From DASWIG01 sp965371445 (lineage in GTDB: Bacteria; Acidobacteriota; Thermoanaerobaculia; Multivoradales; J023), in assembly GCA_965371445.1 (NCBI GenBank), contig CBDUYN010000020.1, forward strand, positions 26,557 to 90,556: DNA of 64,000 nt, given 5' to 3'. Shown in pieces: positions 7,574 to 17,622 of the stretch (the stretch's first letter is position 1; every line of letters starts with the position of its first letter). A model generated the notes under the pieces. The model was not told the origin of the DNA, made no database searches, and saw only the letters and a list, made by a program, of their open reading frames with translations. A program made the position numbers and the translations under genes.

Positions 7574-9367
7574 ATGAGCTACAACCCCTACCCCTTCGAG
7601 CCTCGACGGCACGAGCGCCAGCTGGTGTCGATCATCCGTGAGATCGGAGCGGAGGACCGTCTCGATTCGCGGCGGCTCCATCGTATCGTCCGGCGCCACC
7701 CGAAAGAGCGCGGCGGCGCGTTTTCCAAGAGCGAGATCCTTCGCGCCTTCCGCTTCTTCAGGAGCTCCCACGCTTTTGCCGACGACGAGCCGAGCTTCGC
7801 CCTGAAGGTGCGGATGAAGCCGATCCGCACCCGTAGCGGCGTCGCCCCCGTGACCGTCCTCACCAAGCCCTACCCTTGCCCGGGCGAATGCATCTTCTGC
7901 CCCAGCGACGTCCGCATGCCCAAGAGCTACCTGTCCCGGGAGCCGGGCGCTCAGCGGGCGGCCCAGCACCGCTTCGACCCCTACGCACAGACCCTGAGCC
8001 GGCTCGTCGCGTTTCACCACACCGGCCATGAGGTCGACAAGGTCGAGCTCATCGTCCTCGGGGGCACCTGGTCGTCCTATCCGGAGCCCTACCAGGTCTG
8101 GTTCGTCAAGCGCTGCTTCGAAGCCATGAACGACTTCGACGCCGCACGGGCCTCGGCTGAGGAGATCCGACGGCCGCCTCCCGGACCGATCGACTTCGAC
8201 GAGCTCGACGAGGAGGTCGACGGCCGGACGAGGAAGCGCACCTACAACGAGGTCGTGACGGCTTTCTTGCGCCGCAGGACGGATGGCCACCTCACCGGCG
8301 TGGAGGAGACCTCTTCCTGGGAAGAGCTCTTCGAAGCTCAGCGGCTGAACGAGACCGCCGCCGCCCGTTGTGTGGGCCTCGTGCTGGAGACCCGGCCGGA
8401 CCTCGTCAGTGAGGCGGAGGCCCTTCGCCTGCGCCGGTTGGGTGCGACGAAAGTCCAGATCGGCGTCCAGAGCCTCTCGGACGACGTCCTGCGAAGGAAT
8501 CGCCGCGGGCATGACGTCGAGACCACGCGCCGCGCATTGTCTCTCTTGCGCCGGACGGGATTCAAGCTGCACGTCCACTGGATGCCCAATCTCTACGGCT
8601 CGGACCCGCGGGCCGACGTCGAGGACTTCAAGCGTCTCTTCGACGATCCGGCGGTGCGGCCCGACGAGCTCAAGCTCTACCCCTGCTCGCTGATCGAAAG
8701 CGCCGAGCTCATGCAGCGCTACGAGGACGGGAGCTGGCGGCCCTACGGCGAGAGCGAGCTCCTCCAGGTCTTGACGGCGTGTTTTCTAGAGGTGCCGGCC
8801 TATTGCCGCTTGACCCGGGTGATCCGCGACATCCCCGGCGACGACATCGTGGACGGGAACAAGCTCACCAACTTCCGCCAGATCGTCGAACGTGAGCTGG
8901 AGCGCCGTGGACGATCCAGCCGGGACATCCGCGCGCGAGAGATTCGCAACGCGGCGGTCGATCCGGACCGCCTCCACCTGGAGCAGGAGACCTACGAAAC
9001 CGCCACCGGACGGGAGGTGTTCCTGCAATGGCTGCATTCCCTGGCCGAGCCCGGGTCGGGCGACGATCGGCTGGTTGGTTTCTGTCGCCTCGCTCTGCCC
9101 GCGGCACCATCGTTCGTGGCCGAGCTCGGCCACGCCGCCATCATCCGCGAGGTCCATGTCTACGGGACGGTCGTGGCGATCGGCGACACCGGACGCGGGC
9201 GCGCCCAGCACCTCGGTCTCGGCCGCCGGCTCGTCGACGAGGCCGCCCGCTGCGCCGCGGCAGAGGGCTTCGAGAGGCTCGCGGTCATCTCCTCGGTCGG
9301 TACACGAGAATACTATCGCCGCTTGGGCTTCGTCGAAGGAGAGCTTTTTCAGCATCGCCCCCTTTAG
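7574..9367 (+). CDS. elp3: Elp3-type radical SAM/GNAT tRNA-uridine modification enzyme
   Basis: The 597-residue protein has the full Elp3 architecture. A radical-SAM domain carries the cluster cysteines C102-x3-C106-x2-C109 (CPGECIFC) and the family stretch RAAQHRFDPYAQTLSR. The C-terminal acetyltransferase domain has REVHVYG, GRAQHLGLGRRLVDEA and the terminal VGTREYYRRLGF. Elp3 makes carboxymethyl-type modifications at U34 of tRNAs such as tRNA-Glu(UUC), tRNA-Lys and tRNA-Gln. Most bacteria use MnmE/MnmG for this position, so the gene is notable in a bacterium. The divergent Trm9-like gene would supply the next step. Confidence 0.95.
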   Translation: MSYNPYPFEPRRHERQLVSIIREIGAEDRLDSRRLHRIVRRHPKERGGAFSKSEILRAFRFFRSSHAFADDEPSFALKVRMKPIRTRSGVAPVTVLTKPYPCPGECIFCPSDVRMPKSYLSREPGAQRAAQHRFDPYAQTLSRLVAFHHTGHEVDKVELIVLGGTWSSYPEPYQVWFVKRCFEAMNDFDAARASAEEIRRPPPGPIDFDELDEEVDGRTRKRTYNEVVTAFLRRRTDGHLTGVEETSSWEELFEAQRLNETAAARCVGLVLETRPDLVSEAEALRLRRLGATKVQIGVQSLSDDVLRRNRRGHDVETTRRALSLLRRTGFKLHVHWMPNLYGSDPRADVEDFKRLFDDPAVRPDELKLYPCSLIESAELMQRYEDGSWRPYGESELLQVLTACFLEVPAYCRLTRVIRDIPGDDIVDGNKLTNFRQIVERELERRGRSSRDIRAREIRNAAVDPDRLHLEQETYETATGREVFLQWLHSLAEPGSGDDRLVGFCRLALPAAPSFVAELGHAAIIREVHVYGTVVAIGDTGRGRAQHLGLGRRLVDEAARCAAAEGFERLAVISSVGTREYYRRLGFVEGELFQHRPL

Positions 9368-9463
9368 GGCGGTTTGTGGAATAATCCCCGGCTTGAAACG
9401 CGGACGCCCAGCTCAGGACGGTCCGCCCATCGGTCTCACAGGGGACCGCAAGAGGAGAGAACC

Positions 9464-11056
9464 TTGCGAAGAGTCGGCATCTTTGGTTGGGGCATCGTCG
9501 CCCCGCGCTCCCCGAACATCGACGCTTTCGCCCACAACCTGGAGTCCTCCGAGACCTGGCTCGAGCCCTTCAACGGCTTCGGTCCCGACTCGTTCCTGGT
9601 CGGGCGACCGGAGTTCGACTTCGAGGGCTACCGACCCTGGATCGACGAACGCTTCCCCCCTAACCGCTTTCCCCAGCTGGTCTCCAAGATGGGCCTGCCG
9701 GTCAAATTCGCCATCGGGGCCTTCATCCAGTCCCTGGGCCAGAACCCCGGGCTCGAGGAGGAGCTGAAGCGCCTCGGCCGCCGCACCCACATCTACGTCG
9801 GCACCGGCCTCGGGGACCTCGGTACCAAGCAGGATCAGGTGCTCTCGCTCTTTCACGCCGAGCGGCGCTGGAACCGTTTCTGGGCCCAGCCGGAGAACAA
9901 CTCCGCCCACCGGCGCTACCTTGAAACCGGGGAAGCCGACGGCGAGCCACCCCCGGCTCCGGAGACCGCCGACGACGCCTGCCGTGACGAAGTCGACGAA
10001 GCCTGGTGGAGCTTCTGGACCGAGCGCTCGCCGGAGCTCCACGAGTACCTGGTCGAGCTACGCGAGATCGAGGCTCTGGCCGTCGAGGGCGAAATCGAGG
10101 CCGGCAAGAAGGCCACCATCCGCGAGAAGCAGCGCCGCCGGCGGCGCCTGGCGCAGAAGTGGAACGCTCCACCGCCTCCCTGGGAATCGGTCTCGCCCAA
10201 CCTGATCTGGAACATCGACAACATCCCGGCGGCCCAGATCTCGATGCTCGGCGGCCTGAACGGCCTCGCCATCTGTCCCCAGGCCGCCTGCTCGACGTTC
10301 GGCGTCACCTTGAAGCTCGCCATCGACGCCATCCGCTCCGACCAGGCCGACGCCGTGATCCTCGGGGCCACCGACGGACCGCCCCATCCGCTTCTCGTCG
10401 CAGCCTTCTACAAGGCCCGGGTCATCTCGGCCGACGGCCAGGTCTCCAAACCTCTGACCGAGCTGCGCGGGACCCACGTCTCCGGCGGCGCGGCGATCTG
10501 GATCGCCGGCGAGCTCGAGCACATGCAAAGGCTCGGCATGAAGCCTCTCGGCATGGAACCTCTTTCCGTCGGTGTCACCTCCGACGCCGGCCACATCATC
10601 ACCCCGTCGCAGGAAGGGCCGACCGCGGCCATGCGCATGGCCTTGGACTCCGCCGCCGTCGAACGAGAGGACATCGTCTCCTGGGACCTCCACGCGACGG
10701 CCACTCCCGGCGACTTCAACGAAGTCGAGATGGTCAGGAACCTCGTGCCCGAGGACACGCTCATCACCGCCCGAAAAGGCACCTTCGGCCACGGCATGGC
10801 GGCCGGTGGCGGCTGGGAGCTGACCGCCCAGTACCTCGGATGGCAGCGCGGCGAGGTCTACCCCACCCCGCTCGGACACGACGAGCTCAACGAGCACATC
10901 GCCACCGTGCACCAGAGCTACGCGTTTGACAACGGCTGCCCCGCCAGAGACGGCGCCGTCGGCAAGCTCTCGATGGGCATCGGCGGCATCAACACCTGCG
11001 TCGTTTCCCGTCCCTGGCCACCGGAGACCCTGGCCGGAGACGCCAAGGAGGGCTAA
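9464..11056 (+). CDS. Beta-ketoacyl synthase (thiolase fold, FabF-like)
   Basis: The frame is open from 9374, but a TTG at 9464 preceded by AGAGGAGAG gives the expected N-terminus RRVGIFGWGIV (530 residues). The condensing-enzyme triad is visible: Cys276 in CPQAACSTFG, His410 in WDLHATATPGD and His443 in GTFGHGMAAGG. It should carry out decarboxylating Claisen condensation of acyl and malonyl thioesters. It is about 120 residues longer than FabF because of a charged helical insertion near residues 130-220. No acyl-carrier protein or ketoreductase adjoins it, so the product is unknown. Confidence 0.88.
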   Translation: MRRVGIFGWGIVAPRSPNIDAFAHNLESSETWLEPFNGFGPDSFLVGRPEFDFEGYRPWIDERFPPNRFPQLVSKMGLPVKFAIGAFIQSLGQNPGLEEELKRLGRRTHIYVGTGLGDLGTKQDQVLSLFHAERRWNRFWAQPENNSAHRRYLETGEADGEPPPAPETADDACRDEVDEAWWSFWTERSPELHEYLVELREIEALAVEGEIEAGKKATIREKQRRRRRLAQKWNAPPPPWESVSPNLIWNIDNIPAAQISMLGGLNGLAICPQAACSTFGVTLKLAIDAIRSDQADAVILGATDGPPHPLLVAAFYKARVISADGQVSKPLTELRGTHVSGGAAIWIAGELEHMQRLGMKPLGMEPLSVGVTSDAGHIITPSQEGPTAAMRMALDSAAVEREDIVSWDLHATATPGDFNEVEMVRNLVPEDTLITARKGTFGHGMAAGGGWELTAQYLGWQRGEVYPTPLGHDELNEHIATVHQSYAFDNGCPARDGAVGKLSMGIGGINTCVVSRPWPPETLAGDAKEG

Positions 11057-11700
11057 TGCCCTCCCCCCTCGTTTTCCCCAAGGGGACGGTAGCGACGCCC
11101 ACCGAAAGTGGCCCCGGGCCACCGAAGCTGCGGCTGAAGGAGGCTTGGGCTCAGGCCGTGGTCCTGGTGCGCGCCGTCGAGGAGTCGGACCCGCGCGGCC
11201 GGCTCCTCGAGCTCGAAGAGCGCCGGCGGGCGACCCGCGAGGCTCGCGCCGAGGATGACGACGCCTGGCTCGCCCGACGCGCCCGGAGGCTGACCCGGGA
11301 GCTCACAAAATCCTGGCCCTTCTTGCCGCGGCTGCTCCGCATCACGAGCCTCGGCCGCGGCCTGCTCGCTCCCGCCCTCGTAGCGGCCGCCGTAGCCGGG
11401 CTCGCCACCAACCCAACGGCGCATCCAAGTCGCCGCCCTCGCCGCCTGGCGCGCCGCCCGCCTCACCAAACGCCTGCCGGTCGCGGTAAGCGATGTCTAT
11501 CTCCTGAGGCTCCTGGCGGCCGCTTCGGCCGCCACACACCGAATCGACGTCGTCCCCTACAGCTATCGCCCCGCCGCCGCGGTCACGACCGCGCTAGGGA
11601 CGCGGCTCCTGGACGTCTTCGGCGCCGAAAGCGACGTCCGCCTCCACTCGCGCGCCGTGCGTATTCCGACGAATCCGACCACCCATTCCGACGGAAGCCG
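11056..11700 (+). pseudogene. DUF2868 membrane protein remnant with internal deletion
   Basis: The ATG overlaps the stop of the synthase gene. The first ~115 residues (AVVLVRAVEESDPRGRLLEL, then DDAWLARRARRLTRE) match the N-terminus of DUF2868 proteins. Near 11400 the frame changes by +1, and what follows (ALAAWRAARLTKRLPVAVSD, later RIDVVPYSYRPAAA) matches the C-terminal third of the same family. The central membrane segments are missing. A deletion that also shifted the frame explains this. The coding signal fades near 11700; the usual DUF3482 GTPase partner is absent. Confidence 0.65.
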
Positions 11701-11777
11701 ACCACCTCCGTCCTCGGCCAGCGCGAAGACCTGGCGATCGTGGGGGACGATATCAGGTTCGGAATCCGCTCGGCGGG

Positions 11778-13184
<1,407 letters not shown>

Positions 13185-13317
13185 TTCGCACCTCACGTTG
13201 CGAAGCCTAAAATGTACCATCCCAACTAACGAGATCAACCATCTTAGCAGAGACTCCACCGCGATGCAAGGGATTTCTGCAACGAATGCAGGAAGGCGCG
13301 GCGAGCTCCGGCCCGGA

Positions 13318-13379
13318 CGCCTGGGGGGATAGGACAAAAGGCCGTCCGGCAGGACATTTTTGTCCTATCCCCCCAGGCG
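13318..13379. promoter_or_regulatory. Large inverted repeat, candidate upstream activator site
   Basis: Perfect 22-base arms (13318-13339 and 13358-13379; core GGGGGGATAGGACAAAA) flank an 18-base loop. The centre lies about 150 bases upstream of the sigma-54 promoter, the usual position for an enhancer-binding-protein site, between the activator gene and its presumed target operon. The AGGACAAAA half-site recurs at 13434. Confidence 0.7.
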
Positions 13380-13424
13380 GCTCCGGCGGTCTCGCCCGGC
13401 CGTCGCCGCGCCCTCCGGGAGGAC

Positions 13425-13458
13425 GGCTCGGGAAGGACAAAAACGTCCTGTCCGAGCC
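13425..13458. promoter_or_regulatory. Second dyad with AGGAC/GTCCT core
   Basis: Arms GGCTCGG (13425-13431) and CCGAGCC (13452-13458) surround the inner pair AGGAC (13434-13438)/GTCCT (13445-13449). The inner AGGACAAAA repeats the half-site of the larger inverted repeat. It sits 33 bases before the -24 element and may be a second activator site or a structure element. Confidence 0.5.
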
Positions 13459-13490
13459 TAGCACGCTCCCCGGATGCGGGCACCAGCTCC

Positions 13491-13506
13491 TGGCACAGAC
13501 CTTGCT
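13491..13506 (+). promoter_or_regulatory. Sigma-54 (-24/-12) promoter of the injection-particle operon
   Basis: TGGCACAGACCTTGCT matches the -24/-12 consensus, with TGGCAC and TTGCT, and GG (13492-13493) and GC (13504-13505) 12 bases apart as required. Transcription should begin near 13517, just ahead of the first gene. The divergent sigma-54 activator gene and the inverted repeat upstream complete the expected arrangement. Confidence 0.85.
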
Positions 13507-13550
13507 CTACGGAATCGGCATTGCCACTCGAAAAGTCTGGAACGACTCTT

Positions 13551-13823
13551 GTGACCGATGACCTTTCTTCCACCGCGCGCGAAATCCTGGCCTATCTGGT
13601 CGAGAATTCCGAGGCCCAAGACACCCTGGAGGGGATCATGCAGTGGTGGCTTTTCGACCGCCATCTCCAAAGCCAGCTCGATACGGTGCGTAAGGCCTTG
13701 GACGAGCTGATCGCCGCGGGTTTCGTCGGCGTCTCGGAACGGCCCGGCTCCGGTCAGCTCTACCGGCTGACCGGCAGCAAGCCCGACGAGCTGAAATCGA
13801 CCGGCGAGATGAGGTCTAGCTGA
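13551..13823 (+). CDS. Small winged-helix-like protein, first gene of the particle operon
   Basis: A GTG at 13551 gives 90 residues; the frame could also start at TTG 13521, which lies almost on the predicted transcription start. The pattern ILAYLVENSEAQDTLEGIMQ, then VRKALDELIAAGFVG and YRLTGS, resembles a winged helix-turn-helix. It could be an operon regulator or a small structural adaptor. Three bases separate it from the next gene. Confidence 0.7.
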   Translation: MTDDLSSTAREILAYLVENSEAQDTLEGIMQWWLFDRHLQSQLDTVRKALDELIAAGFVGVSERPGSGQLYRLTGSKPDELKSTGEMRSS

Positions 13824-13826
13824 GAG

Positions 13827-14846
13827 ATGCCTCCCCTGACGATCTCCGCCGACGGCCAGCCACCCCTGAACGAGGTGATCGACGAGATGCTCACCGCGCT
13901 CGAGGCCGAGGCCAATCTGCCTCTCCCCGCCGGCAGCCTCCCGCCCCCCAACCTCTCGCTGGTGCGGGTGCAGGAACGGCCTGTCGGTCTCGGTCGGTGG
14001 CGCGGCAACGAGACCCAGGGCCCTTTGCCTCTGCTGGCGCTCAAAGGCGGCCGGCTCGACGCCGTGGTGCGCTTCCAGCTCTGGGCCAACGTCGTGGCCG
14101 ACATCGACGCGGCGATCCTCCAACTCCAGGCGGACCTCTCCAGCGCCCGGGACGTTCTGCGCGGCCAGGGCTTCTTGAAGCTCACCGCCAGCGACACCTC
14201 GCTGGCCGAACAGGTGTCGACCGGGGTGATCGCCACGGCCTGGCGCAAGACGGCCTCCTATCACCTGCTCTACGAGTACCACTACCGCGACACCGACGGC
14301 GCCGAGAGCCTGATCGCCCGCATCCCGGTCGAAAGCGACCCGGAGGAGCGGAATTCGCCGCAACGCGAGACGAGCATCGTGACCGGGGCGACCGTGCGTT
14401 GGGACAACGAGACGGCCCCGGCCCTGCGCCAGCGCGGTCCTGGCCGCTTCGGCCGGATCTCGGCCCTGGTCTTCCTGCCCGGCGCCACGCCTGCCGGCCA
14501 GGTTAACTTGCTGCGCACCTTCGACGGCGCCGCCGGAGCCCCCGCGGCGCCAGCAACGCTGAACGACTTCCTCAACGCCGTGGCGGACCCGCAGGCGCCG
14601 GCGCGCCATGCCGAGGTGTCGTTCGCCTCGTTGACAGATTTTCTCAACGCCTTTGCCCCCCCCGACGACACCGTCACGCTCGGTGACTGGGACGAGGATG
14701 CAGCCCTCGACAGCTACGAGATCCGCGCCCTGGATCTCGTCCCGGCCATCCCGTTGCCGCGCGACGACGACCGTCTCGAGATTTCCATCGTGCCCGCGCC
14801 TCTCGATCAGGTCGCGGTGCTCTACCTGCGCCTCGAGCGCGGCTGA
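13827..14846 (+). CDS. Conserved-looking protein of the contractile-particle cluster, function unassigned
   Basis: The 339-residue protein is alpha/beta in pattern, with no signal peptide or membrane segment. It lies directly before the sheath gene, the place where tail-terminator, cap or completion proteins are often encoded, and that role is possible. I see no catalytic motif. A Gly/Ala-rich loop lies near residues 230-245 (AGAPAAPAT). The next start is 55 bases downstream with its own GGAGG. Confidence 0.65.
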   Translation: MPPLTISADGQPPLNEVIDEMLTALEAEANLPLPAGSLPPPNLSLVRVQERPVGLGRWRGNETQGPLPLLALKGGRLDAVVRFQLWANVVADIDAAILQLQADLSSARDVLRGQGFLKLTASDTSLAEQVSTGVIATAWRKTASYHLLYEYHYRDTDGAESLIARIPVESDPEERNSPQRETSIVTGATVRWDNETAPALRQRGPGRFGRISALVFLPGATPAGQVNLLRTFDGAAGAPAAPATLNDFLNAVADPQAPARHAEVSFASLTDFLNAFAPPDDTVTLGDWDEDAALDSYEIRALDLVPAIPLPRDDDRLEISIVPAPLDQVAVLYLRLERG

Positions 14847-14901
14847 AAACGAGCTCCCTCACAACGAAGGAGCGTTCCCCCCGGAAGGAGGACGAAAAGA
14901 A

Positions 14902-16569
14902 ATGCCCGAACTAGTGTTACCAGGAGTTTTCATCGAGGTGCGCCCCGAAGGGCTCATCGTGCCCCAGGGGGTCACGGTGGGCAACCTCGGCGTGGTGGGC
15001 ACCGCCAGCAAGGGCCCGGTGGGCACGCCGGTGGTGCTCGGTAGCTACGCCGAGGCGACCGAGGTCTTCGGCGACTACGACCCGTGGAACGACGGCGCTG
15101 GCGAGCTCACCCTCACCCGGGCCCTCGAGCAGGCCTACCGTCACGGCGCCACGACCGCCTGGGCCGTCCGCGTCGCCGGAGGCTCCAACGCCGCCAGCCT
15201 GGTCCTGGAGCCCGCCGCCCCCGACCTGCTGACCCTCACTGCCAAGACCCACGGGACGTGGGGCAACGAGATCGAGGTCAACGTCGCCGCAGCCGAGGAA
15301 GACCCCTTCGTCGAGAACCGCGAGCACACCGTCGCCGCCGACAACACCACCACCGTCGCGCTGGGGCAAAGCCCCATCGTGCCCAACGCCCGCACCCGTG
15401 TCCGCGTGCGGGCGGCAGGCGCCACCCTCGAGGAATCGTTGCAGGTCGTCTACGACAGCGGGCCGGTGGCCGGCCAGGTGAGCCTCGACACCACCTCGGG
15501 AAACCCGACCTCGGGAGACCTCACTTTCGCCACCCCGTTGAACGCGAACGACGTTGTGGTCGCCTCCTACATGGTCTCCCGGAGCGCCGGTGCGCGAAAA
15601 GTGACCGTGCGCTACCGCGGCAGCGACGAGGTCTACACCATCCTCGACGGCACCGACCTGATCCGCGATCTCGCGGACTCAGCCTGGGTCACGGCAACGG
15701 CGGCGACCGGCCTGCAGCTGCCCGACTTGACGACTCCGGCGGGGACTTTCGTGCGCCTCGTCGGCGGTTCCAACGGCGCCGGTGGCGCCATCTACCAGAA
15801 CGGGCTCGACGAGCTCCTCAACAAGGACGCCCACATCATCGTCGCCGCCGGCCAGGACGCGAGCTTCGGCGACGAGCTCGCTGGCCATTGCCAGATCGCT
15901 TCCTCCGACGACGTCAAGCGCGATCGCATCGCCGTCGTCGGCAGCACGCTCGGCATCGACTTCTCGACCCTCCAGGGCCACAACCTGGCGAGCGACCGAC
16001 TGATCTACGTCGGGCCGGGGATCAAGACCAACGACAACGCCGCCTCGCCGCCGGTCGAGGTGACCCTGTCCGGGGCTTACGCCGCGGCCGCGGTGGCGGG
16101 ATTTCTGGGCGGCGCCTCGCCGCACGTCAGCCCGACCAACAAGGTCTTGAACGTCGGCGGGCTCGAGACCGAATTCACCCGGGCGCAGCTCAAGCAGCTG
16201 GTCCTGGCGCGGGTGCTGGCGCTGGAGGCCCGCCAGGGCTTCCGCATCGTGCGCGGCATCACCACCTCGACCAACACCGCCTGGCTGCAGATCACCACCC
16301 GGCGGATCGTCGACTACGCCAAGTTCGGCGTGCGCTCGGCCGCTCAGTCCTACATCGGGCTGCTCAACAACGAACGGGTGCGCTCGGCGCTGCGCGCCAC
16401 CGTCAACAGCTTCCTGGCCGAGATGGTCAACGACGAGCTGCTGGTCAGCTACGAGCTCGAGGTCTCGGCGAGCCGCGACGACGAAATTCGTGGCATCGCC
16501 CGCGTCACCATGACGCTGCGACCGACCTTCAGCATCGACTTCATCAAGGTCACGATGTTCCTCGAATAA
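14902..16569 (+). CDS. Contractile tail sheath protein
   Basis: Starting at ATG 14902 behind GGAAGGAGG, the 555-residue protein begins PGVFIEV, as many sheath subunits do, and has the sheath C-terminus: GFRIVRGITTSTNTAWLQI, KFGVRSAAQSYIGLLNN and the terminal LRPTFSIDFIKVTMFLE. The N-terminal part contains GTWGNEIEV near residue 118, typical of the family's variable domain. It would polymerise round the tube and contract to drive it into a target. It is the diagnostic gene of the cluster and is followed by the tube gene after 18 bases. Confidence 0.95.
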   Translation: MPELVLPGVFIEVRPEGLIVPQGVTVGNLGVVGTASKGPVGTPVVLGSYAEATEVFGDYDPWNDGAGELTLTRALEQAYRHGATTAWAVRVAGGSNAASLVLEPAAPDLLTLTAKTHGTWGNEIEVNVAAAEEDPFVENREHTVAADNTTTVALGQSPIVPNARTRVRVRAAGATLEESLQVVYDSGPVAGQVSLDTTSGNPTSGDLTFATPLNANDVVVASYMVSRSAGARKVTVRYRGSDEVYTILDGTDLIRDLADSAWVTATAATGLQLPDLTTPAGTFVRLVGGSNGAGGAIYQNGLDELLNKDAHIIVAAGQDASFGDELAGHCQIASSDDVKRDRIAVVGSTLGIDFSTLQGHNLASDRLIYVGPGIKTNDNAASPPVEVTLSGAYAAAAVAGFLGGASPHVSPTNKVLNVGGLETEFTRAQLKQLVLARVLALEARQGFRIVRGITTSTNTAWLQITTRRIVDYAKFGVRSAAQSYIGLLNNERVRSALRATVNSFLAEMVNDELLVSYELEVSASRDDEIRGIARVTMTLRPTFSIDFIKVTMFLE

Positions 16570-16587
16570 ATCAGGAGACCCACGATC

Positions 16588-17139
16588 ATGGCACTGACCA
16601 ACGTTTTCACGGGTGCCAACGGCACCCTCACCCTGGCCCACGAGGACACCCCCGAAGGCAAGGACGCGAAGGCCGTCACCGACACCTACGAGCTCCTGAC
16701 CGTGGGCCGGGTGACCGGGGTCTGTCTGCGCGTCGACACCGACCTCGAGGAGTTCCACGAGGTCGGACGGCGGCACCCGACCTCGCTCCATCCCGGCAAC
16801 ATCCACATCAGCGGCAAGGTCGACCGCGCCTACGTCAACGGCGCGCTCGTCTACCTGCTCCTCGGCCGGGGCGCCAGGCCCACCGCCGTCGCGGAGCCCT
16901 ACGTCCAGCCCACCTTCAACATGACGGTGACCCTGAGCGATCCCGCCGCGCCCGGCAACTCGGTGGGGGTGGAGCTCAAGGGCGTCAAGTTCGAGAACTG
17001 GGCCTACACCATGCCCGAAGACGACTTCGTCGTGGAGAACGTCACGTTCAAGGCGCTCACCGTCAGCGTCCTTCAGAGCGAAGGGTCCGGCGACGGCGGT
17101 GAGGGCACCCCCCTGACGGTCGCTTTCGCCGAAGCGTAA
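16588..17139 (+). CDS. Tail tube protein
   Basis: The 183-residue beta-rich protein follows the sheath, as tube proteins do, and has typical size. Features include an N-terminal FTGANGTLTLAH hairpin, central HISGKVDRAYVNGALVYLLL and a beta-rich C-terminus. It should form stacked hexameric rings inside the sheath. Start ATG 16588 is preceded by CAGGAGA. Confidence 0.85.
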   Translation: MALTNVFTGANGTLTLAHEDTPEGKDAKAVTDTYELLTVGRVTGVCLRVDTDLEEFHEVGRRHPTSLHPGNIHISGKVDRAYVNGALVYLLLGRGARPTAVAEPYVQPTFNMTVTLSDPAAPGNSVGVELKGVKFENWAYTMPEDDFVVENVTFKALTVSVLQSEGSGDGGEGTPLTVAFAEA

Positions 17140-17157
17140 GCCCGGAGGAGCGAGCCC

Positions 17158-17622
17158 ATGACCCTTTCCGCTGAGGAGCTCCTCGCCGGCGGGGAGCTCA
17201 CCCACGAGGTGCAGGTCCCCGCCGAGCTGCTGCAGGGCGGCGGCCCGGCCGGCGCCCAGGTGGAGCTGCGGCCTCTCACCGTGCGCGGCTTGCAGCGCAT
17301 CGCCAAGGCGGCGCGCGACGACGAGGAGCTCTCGGCCGCCCTGATGATCCAGCAGGCCCTGGTCTCGCCGTCCCTCGCCCTCGAGCAGGTCTCGAGCCTG
17401 CCGGCCGGCCTGGCCCGCTTCCTGGTCGAGAAGATCAACGAGCTCTCGGGCATCAGCACACCGCGCCACGAGCTGGAGGAGCTGGTCCAGGCCCCCCTGG
17501 CCCGGGCCTGCTTCGTGCTCGCCAAGGAATTCGGCTGGACGCCCGAGGAGGTCAGCGGCATGACCGTCGGCCAGATGTTGCTCTACGTCGAGATGGCCCG
17601 CGGTAACGGGGAGGGACCATGA
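17158..17622 (+). CDS. Tail-assembly-chaperone-like protein
   Basis: The 154-residue protein has an N-terminal beta part with VELRPLTVRGLQRIAKAAR and a helical C-terminus. This resembles the tail assembly proteins that follow tube genes in contractile phages. The stop overlaps the start of the next gene (ATGA at 17619-17622), the usual place for a chaperone extension; no slippery sequence is obvious. Assignment rests on position and pattern. Confidence 0.65.
   Translation: MTLSAEELLAGGELTHEVQVPAELLQGGGPAGAQVELRPLTVRGLQRIAKAARDDEELSAALMIQQALVSPSLALEQVSSLPAGLARFLVEKINELSGISTPRHELEELVQAPLARACFVLAKEFGWTPEEVSGMTVGQMLLYVEMARGNGEGP

Noticed and set aside
7567..8578. Upstream extension of the methyltransferase frame antisense to elp3
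   Set aside because: The methyltransferase domain begins at ATG 7516 with a ribosome-binding site; the extension is antisense to the conserved Elp3 radical-SAM core.
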